Position numbers and translations under genes: made by a program | The notes under the pieces: generated by a model | What the model was told of the DNA's origin: nothing | What the model saw: the letters and a program-made list of their open reading frames with translations, nothing else | Databases searched by the model: none | Source: Tsukamurella paurometabola DSM 20162 | GTDB lineage: Bacteria; Actinomycetota; Actinomycetes; Mycobacteriales; Mycobacteriaceae | Assembly (NCBI RefSeq): GCF_000092225.1 | Contig: NC_014158.1 | Location: forward strand, 2,604,001 to 2,668,000 | Direction: 5' to 3' | Length of the DNA stretch: 64,000 bases | Part shown: positions 7,936 to 17,658 of the stretch, one piece after another | Numbering within the stretch: position 1 is the first letter of the stretch | Layout of the letters: each line of letters opens with the position of its first letter

Positions 7936-8916
7936 CTACAGCCCGAGCAGGTGACCGACGGTCGGATAGTTGAGGATCGAGTCCACCGACAGCGCGCAGA
8001 ACAGCACGGCCAGATAGTTGTTCGACTGCAGGAACACCTTGAGCGGCTTGATCTCTTGACCGGCCTTGGTCTGATTGTACAACTTGTGCACCGCGTAGAG
8101 GAACCACGCACCGCACAGGGCTGCGGCCACGGCGTACACCACTCCGGCCGCCGGAATCAGTACCAGCGTGGTGATCACGGTGGCCCAGGTGTACCAGACC
8201 ATCTGCCGCGCGACGGTGGTCTCCGGTGCGACCACCGGCAGCATCGGTACGCCCGCGGCCTTGTAGTCCTCGCGGTAGCGCATCGCCAGTGCCCAGGTAT
8301 GCGGGGGCGTCCAGAAGAAGATCACCAGGAAGAGCACGATCGCCGGCCACTGGATCGTCCCGGTGGCGGCGGCCCAGCCCACGAGGGTGGGCATGCACCC
8401 TGCGGCGCCGCCCCACACCACGTTCTGCGACGTACGGCGCTTGAGCAGCATCGTGTAGACGAACAGGTAGAACGCGATGGTCACCAGGACCAACGAGGCG
8501 GCGAGCAGGTTGGTGGTCAGGCTCAGCCACGCGAACGATGCGGCGGCGAGCGCGATGCCGAAGATCAGGGCGTGCCGAGTGGGCACCGCCTGGCGCGCGA
8601 GCGGCCGGCGCTCGGTGCGCTTCATCTTCTTGTCGATATCGGCATCGGCGACCATGTTCAGGGTGTTCGCCGAGGCTGCACCGAGCCAGCCGCCGAACAG
8701 CGTGGACAGGATCAGGCCCAGGTTCACGTGGCCGCGGTCCGCGAGCAGCATCACGGGGATGGTGGCCACCAGAAGCAGCTCGATCACCTTGGGCTTGGTC
8801 AGCGCGATGTAGGCGAGGACCGTCTGCAGCGCGCGACCGGCGAAGGTCTTCGGGACGGCCACGGCCTCGGCGCGAGCGCTGGGGGTGTTGGTCCCGTGCC
8901 CGCCCTTGAAAACCAT
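7936..8916 (-). CDS. ctaB: Protoheme IX farnesyltransferase (heme O synthase)
   Basis: About 326 residues; a UbiA-superfamily integral membrane prenyltransferase adding farnesyl to heme B to give heme O, the substrate of CtaA. The first Asp-rich motif is visible as [15 protein letters not shown] and the second polar loop as [18 protein letters not shown]. About eight hydrophobic helices follow. ATG 8916 gives the usual N-terminus; an in-frame ATG at 8994 is possible but adds an Arg-rich stretch unlike the family. It is divergent from tkt, the arrangement also seen at Rv1451/Rv1449c. Confidence 0.92.
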   Translation of the reverse strand: MVFKGGHGTNTPSARAEAVAVPKTFAGRALQTVLAYIALTKPKVIELLLVATIPVMLLADRGHVNLGLILSTLFGGWLGAASANTLNMVADADIDKKMKRTERRPLARQAVPTRHALIFGIALAAASFAWLSLTTNLLAASLVLVTIAFYLFVYTMLLKRRTSQNVVWGGAAGCMPTLVGWAAATGTIQWPAIVLFLVIFFWTPPHTWALAMRYREDYKAAGVPMLPVVAPETTVARQMVWYTWATVITTLVLIPAAGVVYAVAAALCGAWFLYAVHKLYNQTKAGQEIKPLKVFLQSNNYLAVLFCALSVDSILNYPTVGHLLGL

Positions 8917-9108
8917 CGGCACCCGATCTCTCCTGACACGCCCGGGGCTGAACCGGGCTCGCTGCACGCGGCGCGCGCCTTCCACACCGATCACGACCGT
9001 TCGCCGGATCGACTACTACAGGCCATGGTAGTCCTCCGGGTCTGGCTGACCGAATCGAGGCGGGGAGGCGGGCCGTTTCCGCAGACCGTGCAGCACCGCC
9101 GAGTAGGG

Positions 9109-9125
9109 TTCACACTGAACGTGAA
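9109..9125. promoter_or_regulatory. 17-bp palindromic operator candidate, copy 1
   Basis: TTCACACTGAACGTGAA is dyad-symmetric around position 9117 and shares 13 of 17 bases with copy 2 at 9178-9194. It sits immediately downstream of the candidate -10 of the tkt operon, a typical repressor position. Confidence 0.5.
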
Positions 9126-9177
9126 GAACTACTCATGCGCGGCGCGACCAAGAACTCACGCCGCGTGTGCGGAAGAG

Positions 9178-9194
9178 TTCACGCTCAGCGTGAG
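9178..9194. promoter_or_regulatory. 17-bp palindromic operator candidate, copy 2
   Basis: TTCACGCTCAGCGTGAG is nearly perfectly dyad-symmetric (centre 9186), 69 bp centre-to-centre from copy 1. Shared consensus: TTCACrCTsArCGTGAr. The protein that binds it is not known to me. Confidence 0.5.
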
Positions 9195-9277
9195 CAGGGC
9201 GCTCGAACCGCGCCGCGGAGCCGTGCTCATCGCACCTGTTGGACCCGTACGCCCGCGATCAGGAGAACCCGCCCGCC

Positions 9278-11377
9278 GTGACCAGCACCGCCGAGATCCA
9301 AGCCCTCACCACCCCGCATCACCCCGCCGACTGGACCGATCTCGACACACGTGCGGTGGACACCGCCCGAGTGCTGGCGGCCGACGCGGTGCAGAAGGTC
9401 GGCAACGGCCACCCGGGTACCGCCATGAGCCTCGCTCCCCTGGCCTACACCCTCTTCCAGAAGGTGATGGTGCACGACCCGTCGGACACGCACTGGATCG
9501 GCCGGGACCGGTTCGTGCTCTCCTGCGGCCACTCCAGTCTCACGCTGTACCTCCAGCTCTACTTGGGCGGCTTCGGCCTGGAACTGAGCGACATCGAGGC
9601 ATTGCGCACCGAAGGGTCCCTGACCCCGGGCCATCCCGAGTACGGGCACACCAAGGGCGTCGAGATCACCACCGGTCCGCTCGGCCAGGGCCTGGCCTCC
9701 GCCGTCGGCATGGCGATGGCCTCGCGGTACGAGCGCGGCCTGTTCGACCCGGAGACCGCGCCGGGACAGAGTCCGTTCGACCACTTCATCTACGTGATCG
9801 CCTCCGACGGCGACATCGAAGAGGGCGTCACCTCCGAGGCCAGTTCCCTCGCCGGTACCCAGCAGCTGGGCAACCTGATCCTGTTCTACGACGACAACAA
9901 GATCTCCATCGAACACAACACCGACATCGCGCTGTCGGAAGACGTCGCGAAGCGCTACGAGGCGTACGGCTGGCACGTGCAGTACGTCGAGGGCGGCGAG
10001 AACGTCACCGCGATCGAGGAGGCCACCGCGGCCGCCAAGGCCGTCACCGACAAGCCCTCGATCATCATCGTGCGCACCATCATCGGCTTCCCCGCCCCGA
10101 ACAAGATGAACACGGGCGGCGTGCACGGCTCGGCGCTCGGCGCCGACGAAGTGGCCGCGGTGAAGGAGATCCTCGGCTTCGACCCGGCGAAGAGCTTCGA
10201 CGTGGACCCCGAGGTCATCGCGCACTCCCGTGAGTTGGTCAAGCGCGGCCAGGCCGAGCACGAGGCGTGGAACGCGAAGTTCGACGCCTGGGCCTCCGCC
10301 AACCCGGAGCGCAAGGCGCTGCTCGACCGGCTCGAGGCCGGCACGCTCCCCGAGGGCTGGGACGCCGAACTCCCCACGTGGGGCGTCGACGACAAGGCCA
10401 TCGCGACCCGCGCCGCATCGGGCGCCTTCCTCGCGGCAGCCGGCCAGACCCTGCCCGAGCTGTGGGGCGGCTCCGCCGACCTCGCCGGGTCGAACAACAC
10501 CACGATCAAGGGCGCCGACTCCTTCGGCCCGCCGTCGATCTCGACCGACGACTGGAACGCGCAGCCCTACGGCCGCACCCTGCACTTCGGCATCCGCGAG
10601 CACGCCATGGGCTCGATCCTCAACGGCATCGTGTTGCACGGACCCACCCGTCCGTACGGGGGCACGTTCTTGCAGTTCGCCGACTACATGCGTCCCGCGG
10701 TTCGCCTCGCCGCTCTCATGGACATCGATCCGATCTACGTGTGGACGCACGACTCGGTCGGTCTCGGTGAGGACGGTCCGACGCACCAGCCGGTCGAACA
10801 CCTCGCTGCACTGCGCGCCATCCCGGGCTTGAACGTGGTGCGTCCGGCCGATGCGAACGAGACCGTCGCCGCGTGGAAGGCCACTCTCGAGCGCACCGGC
10901 GGAAACGGCCCCACCGGCCTGATCCTCACCCGCCAGGGCGTGCCGATCCTGCCCGGCACCTCCGCCGAGGGCGTCGCCCGCGGCGCTTACGTCCTCAAGG
11001 AAGCCGATGGCGGCACGCCGGACGTGATCATCATCGGCACCGGGTCCGAGGTGCAGCTGGCCCTCCAGGGCGCGGAGCTGCTCGCCGCGAAGGGCATCAA
11101 GGCGCGCGTCGTCTCGATGCCCTCGGTGGAGTGGTTCCACGCCCAGGACCAGGCCTACCAGGACAGTGTGCTGCCTCCGTCGGTCAAGGCGCGGGTCGCG
11201 GTCGAGGCGGGCATTGCACAGTCGTGGTGGCGCATCGTCGGCGGTTTCGGCGAGGTGCTCTCGCTGGAGCACTTCGGCGAGTCCGCCTCGGACAAGGTCC
11301 TGTTCGCTAAGTACGGATTCACCGGCGAGAACGTGGCCCAGAAGGCCGAGCAGTCCCTCGCCAACCTGAAGGGATAG
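9278..11377 (+). CDS. tkt: Transketolase
   Basis: 699 residues. Thiamine-diphosphate enzyme moving two-carbon ketol units between pentose- and glycolytic sugar phosphates. The TPP-binding region runs from GDGDIEEGV to [10 protein letters not shown], and the N-terminal active-site stretch [11 protein letters not shown] is intact. A central pyrimidine-binding domain ([11 protein letters not shown]) and a C-terminal domain follow. GTG 9278 is chosen because an AGGAGA Shine-Dalgarno lies about 11 nt upstream (9261-9266) and the length equals M. tuberculosis Tkt; a TTG at 9239 would add 13 residues. First gene of the tkt-tal-zwf-opcA-pgl operon. Confidence 0.96.
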   Translation: MTSTAEIQALTTPHHPADWTDLDTRAVDTARVLAADAVQKVGNGHPGTAMSLAPLAYTLFQKVMVHDPSDTHWIGRDRFVLSCGHSSLTLYLQLYLGGFGLELSDIEALRTEGSLTPGHPEYGHTKGVEITTGPLGQGLASAVGMAMASRYERGLFDPETAPGQSPFDHFIYVIASDGDIEEGVTSEASSLAGTQQLGNLILFYDDNKISIEHNTDIALSEDVAKRYEAYGWHVQYVEGGENVTAIEEATAAAKAVTDKPSIIIVRTIIGFPAPNKMNTGGVHGSALGADEVAAVKEILGFDPAKSFDVDPEVIAHSRELVKRGQAEHEAWNAKFDAWASANPERKALLDRLEAGTLPEGWDAELPTWGVDDKAIATRAASGAFLAAAGQTLPELWGGSADLAGSNNTTIKGADSFGPPSISTDDWNAQPYGRTLHFGIREHAMGSILNGIVLHGPTRPYGGTFLQFADYMRPAVRLAALMDIDPIYVWTHDSVGLGEDGPTHQPVEHLAALRAIPGLNVVRPADANETVAAWKATLERTGGNGPTGLILTRQGVPILPGTSAEGVARGAYVLKEADGGTPDVIIIGTGSEVQLALQGAELLAAKGIKARVVSMPSVEWFHAQDQAYQDSVLPPSVKARVAVEAGIAQSWWRIVGGFGEVLSLEHFGESASDKVLFAKYGFTGENVAQKAEQSLANLKG

Positions 11378-11381
11378 GCAC

Positions 11382-12488
11382 ATGACGCAGAACCCCCATC
11401 TGGCAGCGCTGTACGAGGCCGGCGTCTCGGTGTGGCTCGACGACTTGTCGCGCAGCCTCATCCAGACCGGAAAGCTCAAGGAGCTCACGGAGACCGACTC
11501 GGTCACCGGTGTCACCACCAATCCGGCCATCTTCCAGGCGGCGCTGTCCAAGGGCACCGAGTACGACGCCCAGGTCGGCGAGCTCGCCGCCCGCGGCGCG
11601 GATGTCGATCAGACGATCCGCACGGTGACCACCGACGACGTGCGTGCCGCGTGCGACGTGCTGGCGCCGGTCTTCGAGCGGACCGGAGGCCTCGACGGCC
11701 GGGTCTCGATCGAGGTCGATCCCCGTCTGGCCCATGACACCGACGGCACCGTCGCCCAGGCCATCGAGTTGTGGAAGATCGTCGACCGGCCGAACACCCT
11801 GATCAAGATCCCGGCCACCATGGCGGGCCTGCCCGCGATCAGTCGCGTTCTCGCCGAGGGCATCTCGGTGAATGTGACGCTGATCTTCTCGGTCGAGCGA
11901 CACCGCCAGGTGATGGATGCTTACCTGGAAGGCATCGAGGCGGCCGCGAAGAACGGCCACGACGTCTCGAAGATCTACAGTGTCGCCTCGTTCTTCGTGT
12001 CCCGCGTGGATACCGAGATCGACAAGCGGCTCGACGCGATCGGCACCGACGAGGCACTGGCCCTGCGTGGTCAGGCCGGCCTCGCCAACGCCCGCTTGGC
12101 GTACGCCGCCTACGAGGAGGTCTTCGGTGGCGCTCGGTTCGCCAACATCGAGGGCGCGAACGTCCAGCGGCCGCTGTGGGCATCGACCGGTGTGAAGAAC
12201 CCGGCCTATTCGGACGTGCTGTACGTGGCAGGCCTGATCGCTCCGAATACCGTGAACACCATGCCCGGCGCCACCATGGCGGCGTTCGCCGATCACGGCG
12301 AGGTCGTCGACGGCACGATCATCGGCCAGGCCGAGGATTCGCTGCAGGTGTTCGAGAACCTGCAGGGCGTGGGAGTAGACCTCTCGGACGTCTTCGATCA
12401 GCTCGAGACCGAGGGCGTGGAGAAGTTCGAGCAAGCGTGGCAGCAGTTGCTGGACGCGACAGCGGAGCAGCTCAAGGCCGGGGCCTAA
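11382..12488 (+). CDS. tal: Transaldolase
   Basis: 368 residues, the longer bacterial class with the conserved [13 protein letters not shown] at 44-56. The Schiff-base lysine is K142 in LIKIPAT. It transfers dihydroxyacetone units between sedoheptulose-7-P and glyceraldehyde-3-P in the non-oxidative pentose phosphate branch. It starts 4 nt after the tkt stop and lies 7 nt before zwf. Confidence 0.96.
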   Translation: MTQNPHLAALYEAGVSVWLDDLSRSLIQTGKLKELTETDSVTGVTTNPAIFQAALSKGTEYDAQVGELAARGADVDQTIRTVTTDDVRAACDVLAPVFERTGGLDGRVSIEVDPRLAHDTDGTVAQAIELWKIVDRPNTLIKIPATMAGLPAISRVLAEGISVNVTLIFSVERHRQVMDAYLEGIEAAAKNGHDVSKIYSVASFFVSRVDTEIDKRLDAIGTDEALALRGQAGLANARLAYAAYEEVFGGARFANIEGANVQRPLWASTGVKNPAYSDVLYVAGLIAPNTVNTMPGATMAAFADHGEVVDGTIIGQAEDSLQVFENLQGVGVDLSDVFDQLETEGVEKFEQAWQQLLDATAEQLKAGA

Positions 12489-12495
12489 CCGCCGG

Positions 12496-14034
12496 ATGAC
12501 CTGGACGAACCCGCTTCGCGATCCGCGAGACCGCCGGCTCCCGCGGATCGCGGGGCCGTCCGCGCTGGTGATCTTCGGTGTGACCGGCGATTTGGCGCGC
12601 CGCAAACTGATGCCCGCCGTGTACGACCTCGCTAATCGGGGCCTGCTTCCGCCCGGCTTCGCGCTGGTCGGCTTCGCCCGGCGGTCGTGGAGCCACGAGG
12701 ACTTCAGTGAGATCGTCCGCGATGCCGTGAAGCAGAACTCGCGCACGGGATTCCGTCAAGAAGTGTGGGATCGGCTGGCGGAGGGCATCCGATTCGTCCA
12801 GGGCGAGTTCGGCGACGACACGGCGTTCGACCGGCTCGCCGAAACGCTGCGCGATCTCGACGAGACCCGCGGCACCGACGGCAATCACGCGTTCTACCTG
12901 TCCGTTCCGCCGGATGCCTTCCCCACCGTCTGCGAGCAGCTCAAGCGGTCCGGGCTGGCCGACGGTGCGGGACCGGAGAATCCGGAGGGCGGCTGGCGTC
13001 GGGTGGTGATCGAGAAGCCGTTCGGCCACGACCTGGAGTCGGCGAAGCAGCTCAATGCCGTGGTGAACGAGGTCTTCCCGGAGCAGTCCGTGTTCCGCAT
13101 CGACCACTATCTCGGCAAGGAGACGGTGCAGAACATCCTGGCCCTGCGCTTCGCGAATCAGCTCTTCGAGCCGATGTGGAACAGCCACTACGTGGATCAC
13201 GTGCAGATCACCATGGCCGAGGACATCGGCCTCGGAGGTCGAGCCGGCTACTACGACGGCATCGGCGCCGCTCGCGATGTGATCCAGAATCATCTGCTGC
13301 AGTTGATGGCGCTGGTCGCGATGGAGGAGCCCACCAGTTTCCGCCCCTCGGAGCTGCAGTCGGAGAAGATCAAGGTGCTCTCCGCCGCATCGCTCGTGGA
13401 GCCCCTCGACGAGACGACGGCCCGTGGTCAGTACGGGCCCGGATGGCAGGGAAGCGAGAAAGTCGTGGGCCTCCTGCAGGAGGACGGCTTCAGCCACACT
13501 TCCACCACGGAGACCTATGCGGCGATCACCGTCGAGATCGCGTCCCGGCGATGGGCGGGAGTCCCGTTCTACCTGCGTACCGGTAAACGGCTGGGGCGCC
13601 GCGTCACCGAGATCGCGCTGGTGTTCAAGCGCGCACCTCATCTGCCCTTCGACGACACGATGACCGAGGAACTCGGGCACAACGCCCTCGTCATCCGGGT
13701 GCAGCCCGACGAAGGAGTCACACTCAGGTTCGGTTCGAAGGTCCCCGGCGCCTCGATGGAGGTGCGTGATGTGAACATGGACTTCAGCTACGGCGAGGCC
13801 TTCACCGTGGCGTCCCCCGAGGCCTACGAGCGGCTCATCCTCGATGTGCTGCTCGGCGAGCCGTCCCTGTTCCCGGTGAACGAAGAGGTCGAATTGTCCT
13901 GGCGGATACTCGATCCCGCGTTGGAGCATTGGGCCGCGAACGGGCATCCGGAGGAGTACGAATCCGGCACCTGGGGTCCCAGCTCCGCCGACGCGATGCT
14001 GGAGCGCACCGGAAGGACGTGGCGCCGACCATGA
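12496..14034 (+). CDS. zwf: Glucose-6-phosphate 1-dehydrogenase
   Basis: 512 residues, full length. The nucleotide-binding loop GVTGDLARRK is at 28-37 and the substrate/catalytic motif RIDHYLGK at 201-208. It oxidises glucose-6-P to 6-phosphogluconolactone and makes NADPH. The stop codon overlaps the opcA ATG (ATGA, 14031-14034). In mycolata Zwf activity depends on OpcA, encoded next. Confidence 0.96.
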   Translation: MTWTNPLRDPRDRRLPRIAGPSALVIFGVTGDLARRKLMPAVYDLANRGLLPPGFALVGFARRSWSHEDFSEIVRDAVKQNSRTGFRQEVWDRLAEGIRFVQGEFGDDTAFDRLAETLRDLDETRGTDGNHAFYLSVPPDAFPTVCEQLKRSGLADGAGPENPEGGWRRVVIEKPFGHDLESAKQLNAVVNEVFPEQSVFRIDHYLGKETVQNILALRFANQLFEPMWNSHYVDHVQITMAEDIGLGGRAGYYDGIGAARDVIQNHLLQLMALVAMEEPTSFRPSELQSEKIKVLSAASLVEPLDETTARGQYGPGWQGSEKVVGLLQEDGFSHTSTTETYAAITVEIASRRWAGVPFYLRTGKRLGRRVTEIALVFKRAPHLPFDDTMTEELGHNALVIRVQPDEGVTLRFGSKVPGASMEVRDVNMDFSYGEAFTVASPEAYERLILDVLLGEPSLFPVNEEVELSWRILDPALEHWAANGHPEEYESGTWGPSSADAMLERTGRTWRRP

Positions 14035-14948
14035 TTCTCGATCTCCCGGATACCTCGACGCAGGAGGTCTCCAAGAGCCTGGTGCGGTTGCGCGAGTCCG
14101 GCGGCGCGATCGCCCTGGGACGTGTCCTGACGCTGATCATCTCGGCCGAGGAAGGCGAGTCCACGGAGAGCGCCATCGAGGCGACCAACTCCGCTTCGCG
14201 CGAGCATCCGTGCCGGGTGATCGTTCTGGCGCGCGGATCACGTTCGGAAGACACCCGCCTTGATGCGCAGATCCGCGTCGGCGGCGACGCCGGTGCCTCC
14301 GAAGTGGTATTGCTGCGCTTGTACGGCGAGATGGCCGATCACGGTGCTTCCGTCGTGGTCCCGTTCCTGCTCCCGGATACTCCCGTGGTCGCGTGGTGGC
14401 CCGGATCGGCGCCCGCGATCCCGGCGGAGGATCGCCTCGGCAAGCTCGCGTCGCGCCGGATCACCGATGCCACGTCTGCGGCCGACGGCGTCGGGGCGCT
14501 CCGGGAACGGCTGGAGGGCTATCGTCCCGGAGACTCCGACCTGACCTGGTCGCGAATCACGCCGTGGCGGGCCCTGCTCGCCTCGGCTCTCGATCAGCCG
14601 CCCTACGAGAAGGTCACGTCCGCCGAGGTCACCGGTCCCGCCTCGAGTGCGGCCACCGATCTGTTAGCGGGCTGGCTTCATGCCCAGTTGGGGGTCCCGG
14701 TGTCCCGGCGGATCGGCGGTTTCGGGGTACGCCTCAACCGCCCCGGAGGCCCGCTCGCGCTGGAGTTCGACCAGAATTCGACTGCGGTACTCACCCGCAC
14801 CGGACAGCCGGACGGCCGGGTCGCGGTGCGTCGGCGCGATGTCGCGGCTTGCCTCGCCGAGGAACTACGCCGCCTGGACGATGATGTGATCTACGAAAAG
14901 GCGCTGGCCGGCGTGGCCGGCGTTGATCGAACGGAGGTGTCCGAGTGA
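14031..14948 (+). CDS. opcA: Glucose-6-phosphate dehydrogenase assembly protein OpcA
   Basis: 305 residues, close to the 303 of the M. tuberculosis protein. The family core PFLLPDTPVVAWWPG is visible near residues 110-125. It is needed for assembly or activity of the Zwf holoenzyme in actinobacteria and cyanobacteria. Start ATG 14031 is set by the ATGA overlap with zwf, and the end overlaps the pgl GTG (GTGA, 14945-14948). No enzymatic motif, consistent with a chaperone or allosteric subunit. Confidence 0.94.
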   Translation: MILDLPDTSTQEVSKSLVRLRESGGAIALGRVLTLIISAEEGESTESAIEATNSASREHPCRVIVLARGSRSEDTRLDAQIRVGGDAGASEVVLLRLYGEMADHGASVVVPFLLPDTPVVAWWPGSAPAIPAEDRLGKLASRRITDATSAADGVGALRERLEGYRPGDSDLTWSRITPWRALLASALDQPPYEKVTSAEVTGPASSAATDLLAGWLHAQLGVPVSRRIGGFGVRLNRPGGPLALEFDQNSTAVLTRTGQPDGRVAVRRRDVAACLAEELRRLDDDVIYEKALAGVAGVDRTEVSE

Positions 14949-15709
14949 CGGATTCGACCACGACGGTGCGCAGGTTCGACGATGCGGCAGCGCTCGTCAC
15001 CGCCGCAGCCGATGATGTGGCGACGGTGATCGCACAGGCGCAGGCCGAGCGCGGCTTCGCATCGATCGTGCTCACCGGCGGTAGCAATGGCAATGGTGTC
15101 GCCGCAGCACTGCGCGACCGCGAGATCGACTGGGCGAACGTGGACATCTTCTTCGGGGACGAGAGGTTCGTCGCAGACCGCAGCGCCGATCGCAACGAAC
15201 TGCAGACGCGGGGACTCCTGCTCGATCATGTGCCGATCGACCCCGACAACGTGTACCGCTATCCCGCCGCCGACGAGTTCAGCGGCGACGCGACGCTCGC
15301 CGCCCAGGTGTACGCGCAGCGCCTGGCGCAGAACGCGACCCGGCGCGGCAATGCCGTCCCGGCCGGCGACGGCGTGGTGCCGCAGTTCGATGTGCACCTC
15401 CTGGGCATGGGCGGCGAGGGCCACATCAATTCACTGTTCCCACATACGGATGCGGTGCGTGAGCGGAAGCTTCCTGTGGTGCCCGTACACGATTCGCCCA
15501 AGCCTCCCCCGAACCGGCTCACGCTGACGTTGCCCGCGGTCGCGGCGGCCCGGCGGGTGTGGCTGCTGGTCTCCGGCGCCGAGAAGGCGGAGGCAGTGGC
15601 CGCGGGCGTCGGCGGAGCCGATCCGGATGACTGGCCGTGCGCAGGGGCGCACGGATCCGAGGAAACGGTCTGGTACCTGGATCCGGCCGCCGCATCGCAG
15701 TTGCCCTGA
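14945..15709 (+). CDS. pgl: 6-phosphogluconolactonase
   Basis: 254 residues of the NagB/DevB superfamily. Conserved blocks LTGGSNGNG, FFGDERFVADRSADRNEL and HLLGMGGEGHINSLFP are all intact. It hydrolyses 6-phosphogluconolactone, the Zwf product. Last gene of the operon; GTG start from the GTGA overlap with opcA. It converges on the VOC gene with only 7 bp between stops. Confidence 0.95.
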   Translation: MTDSTTTVRRFDDAAALVTAAADDVATVIAQAQAERGFASIVLTGGSNGNGVAAALRDREIDWANVDIFFGDERFVADRSADRNELQTRGLLLDHVPIDPDNVYRYPAADEFSGDATLAAQVYAQRLAQNATRRGNAVPAGDGVVPQFDVHLLGMGGEGHINSLFPHTDAVRERKLPVVPVHDSPKPPPNRLTLTLPAVAAARRVWLLVSGAEKAEAVAAGVGGADPDDWPCAGAHGSEETVWYLDPAAASQLP

Positions 15710-15716
15710 CCGCAGT

Positions 15717-16430
15717 CTAGGACTGTTCGAGAACGATCGTCGGGATGCCGAGGGCGGGATCCTTGATCGTGGCCACTCGGGTTCCCGGCTTGGCGCCGCG
15801 CCGGACCTCGCTGACGGTGACTCCCTGGTCGGTGAGTCGAGCGGACGTGGCATCGGCATCAGTCGTGCGCCAGGCGATGCCCCACAGTGCATCGGGGCCG
15901 GACGGGTCGACATCGTCGCCCTCGGCGAGTACCACCTCGACCAGCAGATCGCCGCGCCGGAAGAACAGTTGATGCACGCCCCAGCTCTGCACCCGATCGA
16001 GTCGGAGGTCGAAATCGAGTCGTCCGCACAGGGTCGCGATGATCCGGTCGCTGTTCGGTGACGTCAGCACCACATGGTCGACCCCGATGATCTCCGCCCC
16101 CGGAGTCGATCCTGGCGCCGTCGGACCGACGAGTCCGAGCGCGAGTCCATCAGCGACACCGGCGAATCCGCCGTCGACGGCGGTGATGTGCAGGCCGCGC
16201 CGTTCGATGAGTCGCGCAGCGGCAGCGGCGTCGTCCGTGGCGACGAGTATCCCGGAAGCACCCGCCCACGACGGCGCTTCGACCGCGATGTCGATACCGC
16301 CCGCGGTGTAGCGGTCCGCCGGTTCGGTGCCGAGTAGCCGCGCGTGGGCCGCACTCGCCTCCGGCGGGACGTCGAGGATCGCCAGGTCGCGCGTGGATGT
16401 GGAGGTCACTCCGCCATCCTGCCGCATCAC
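15717..16430 (-). CDS. VOC family (glyoxalase-like) protein
   Basis: About 237 residues with two vicinal-oxygen-chelate modules, roughly 15-100 and 110-237; the second opens with IIGVDHVVLTSPNSDR. Residues such as His in VDHVV and Glu in LLVEVVL could be metal ligands, but the reaction (lyase, dioxygenase, resistance) cannot be assigned. The GTG at 16430 and the ATG at 16427 are both possible starts and overlap the stop of the upstream WSG-motif gene, so it is co-transcribed with the ESX-like cluster. Confidence 0.85.
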   Translation of the reverse strand: MMRQDGGVTSTSTRDLAILDVPPEASAAHARLLGTEPADRYTAGGIDIAVEAPSWAGASGILVATDDAAAAARLIERRGLHITAVDGGFAGVADGLALGLVGPTAPGSTPGAEIIGVDHVVLTSPNSDRIIATLCGRLDFDLRLDRVQSWGVHQLFFRRGDLLVEVVLAEGDDVDPSGPDALWGIAWRTTDADATSARLTDQGVTVSEVRRGAKPGTRVATIKDPALGIPTIVLEQS

Positions 16431-17356
16431 CTCGCCGGGGGCGCCGACGCGGCACTCGCCGCCATACCGTCACCCGCAACCTTGAGCGCGCTGCCAATGC
16501 CGGTAATCCCCCATTCCCTCGCCGATGCGGTGACGGGCGAACTCCCGGCGACCGTGGTGGCGGCGTTCACGGCCCCCTGCCAGTCGACGCTGTTGGTGGC
16601 CGCTCGCAACGCTCGTGTCGCGGAGGTCAGGTCGGACATCTTCGTTGCCATGGTCTTGAGCTTCGCCCCTAGTTTCTGCAGCAGCGAGGAGAATCGCTGC
16701 GCAGTGACGGCGGCCCGATACAGCACGCTGTTCGTGGCGGTGACGACGGAGGCGCCCGCGGTCGGTACCGATGCCGCTGCTCCTGCGGCCACCGTGGCGA
16801 CGACCCAGACACACAGTTTCGACAGCTCGTCACGGATGGTGTTGCGCACCTCGACGACGAAGGAGCCAGCCGCCGCAAGGCCGCCTGCGCTCTTCGCCGC
16901 GGACCGACTCATCGCGTCACTGATGGTGGCGAGCGACTCGGTCGCCTTGCGGTAGGCGTCACCGGCGTCCCCGCTCCACCCGTCGGTGGTGACCGCGGCG
17001 GCAGCGCGCACGTCGTCACCGACGGTGACGAGCGCTTCGCCGACCTTCTCCTTCCATTCCTTGCTGACTCTGTCGATGTCTTCGGGGTTCCCCGAGACTG
17101 CATCCAGGGCGTCTTTGAGGAATGGAACGTGTTCGATGACCCACCCGACCCCGGAAGCGGCGAAGTAGCCGATCGGGTCCTGTGCCGCCGAGTAGATCTC
17201 GCTTCCCACGCCGAATGCTGCCGCGGCGGCACCCCCGGTCAGTTCGCCGTCGAGCGCCTCCGCCGCGGCGTTGACCAGATCGACGCCCTGCTCGGCCACC
17301 GGAATTCCGGCGACGCCGCCCGCGACGGTCTCGAATCCGCTCTCGCCGCCGCTCAC
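16427..17356 (-). CDS. WXG100-superfamily-like protein with WSG motif (ESX-associated)
   Basis: 309 residues. A helical segment around 90-175 contains TDGWSGDAGDAYRKATESL, with W127-S-G129 as the WXG hairpin turn typical of type VII secretion substrates. The N-terminal 80 residues are Ala/Gly-rich and resemble the linker regions of EspA/EspE or PPE-like partners. The C-terminal half has hydrophobic stretches (for example VVATVAAGAAASVPTAG). It could be a secreted effector or a pore component; I cannot choose. GTG 17356 is fixed by GTGA overlap with the preceding small WXG100-like gene. Translation coupling of all three genes supports a complex. Confidence 0.65.
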   Translation of the reverse strand: MSGGESGFETVAGGVAGIPVAEQGVDLVNAAAEALDGELTGGAAAAAFGVGSEIYSAAQDPIGYFAASGVGWVIEHVPFLKDALDAVSGNPEDIDRVSKEWKEKVGEALVTVGDDVRAAAAVTTDGWSGDAGDAYRKATESLATISDAMSRSAAKSAGGLAAAGSFVVEVRNTIRDELSKLCVWVVATVAAGAAASVPTAGASVVTATNSVLYRAAVTAQRFSSLLQKLGAKLKTMATKMSDLTSATRALRAATNSVDWQGAVNAATTVAGSSPVTASAREWGITGIGSALKVAGDGMAASAASAPPAR

Positions 17357-17658
17357 GACCCCGCCCGGGTCACTTCGGCCGCACCGGACCGGTCCGTCGA
17401 AACGTAGTGGCTGATCGTGTAGCGGAATGCGGACACGTTCTTCTGGAGGTCGTCCCTGTGGTTGTTGATGGATTCCTCGGTGCCGGCCAACATCTCGTTG
17501 ACGATCGAGGCGAACCACCCGAATGCGGCGCCGTAGTCACCGTCGCCCACCCGCAGCGATGCCGCCTTCCCGACTGCTTCCACCTGGCTGGCGATGCGGG
17601 CGAGCTTCGTGGCATGTGCCTCCAGCGCAGCCGGGTCGAGACACAGGTCGTCGCTCAT
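17353..17658 (-). CDS. WXG100-like type VII secretion target, 101 aa
   Basis: 101 residues, the right size for an ESX small helical partner. It starts SDDLCLDPAALEAHATKLAR and continues as a helix with a mid-protein FGWFASIVNEML near residues 46-57. It lacks a strict W-x-G but fits the excreted virulence factor EspC-like/DUF2580 group. ATG 17658 comes from an ATGA overlap with the YbaB gene; its own end overlaps the 309-aa gene. No ESX core (EccC, EccD) is in the window, so secretion would depend on a system elsewhere. Confidence 0.72.
   Translation of the reverse strand: MSDDLCLDPAALEAHATKLARIASQVEAVGKAASLRVGDGDYGAAFGWFASIVNEMLAGTEESINNHRDDLQKNVSAFRYTISHYVSTDRSGAAEVTRAGS

Larger units (their letters stand above)
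8917..9277. other. 361-bp divergent intergenic region ctaB/tkt
   Basis: No gene is supported here. It should hold the promoters of ctaB (leftward) and of the tkt operon (rightward). A TAGGGT -10-like hexamer (9104-9109) reads toward tkt and abuts the first palindrome. A GAACTC/GAGTTC inverted repeat (9152-9157, 9175-9180) lies between the two 17-bp palindromes annotated separately. Confidence 0.6.

Noticed and set aside
7579-10233. An 884-codon open frame on the plus strand running from the isomerase-like gene into tkt
   Set aside because: It is antisense to ctaB and out of frame with tkt; low-complexity Arg/Gly/His composition and no family match.
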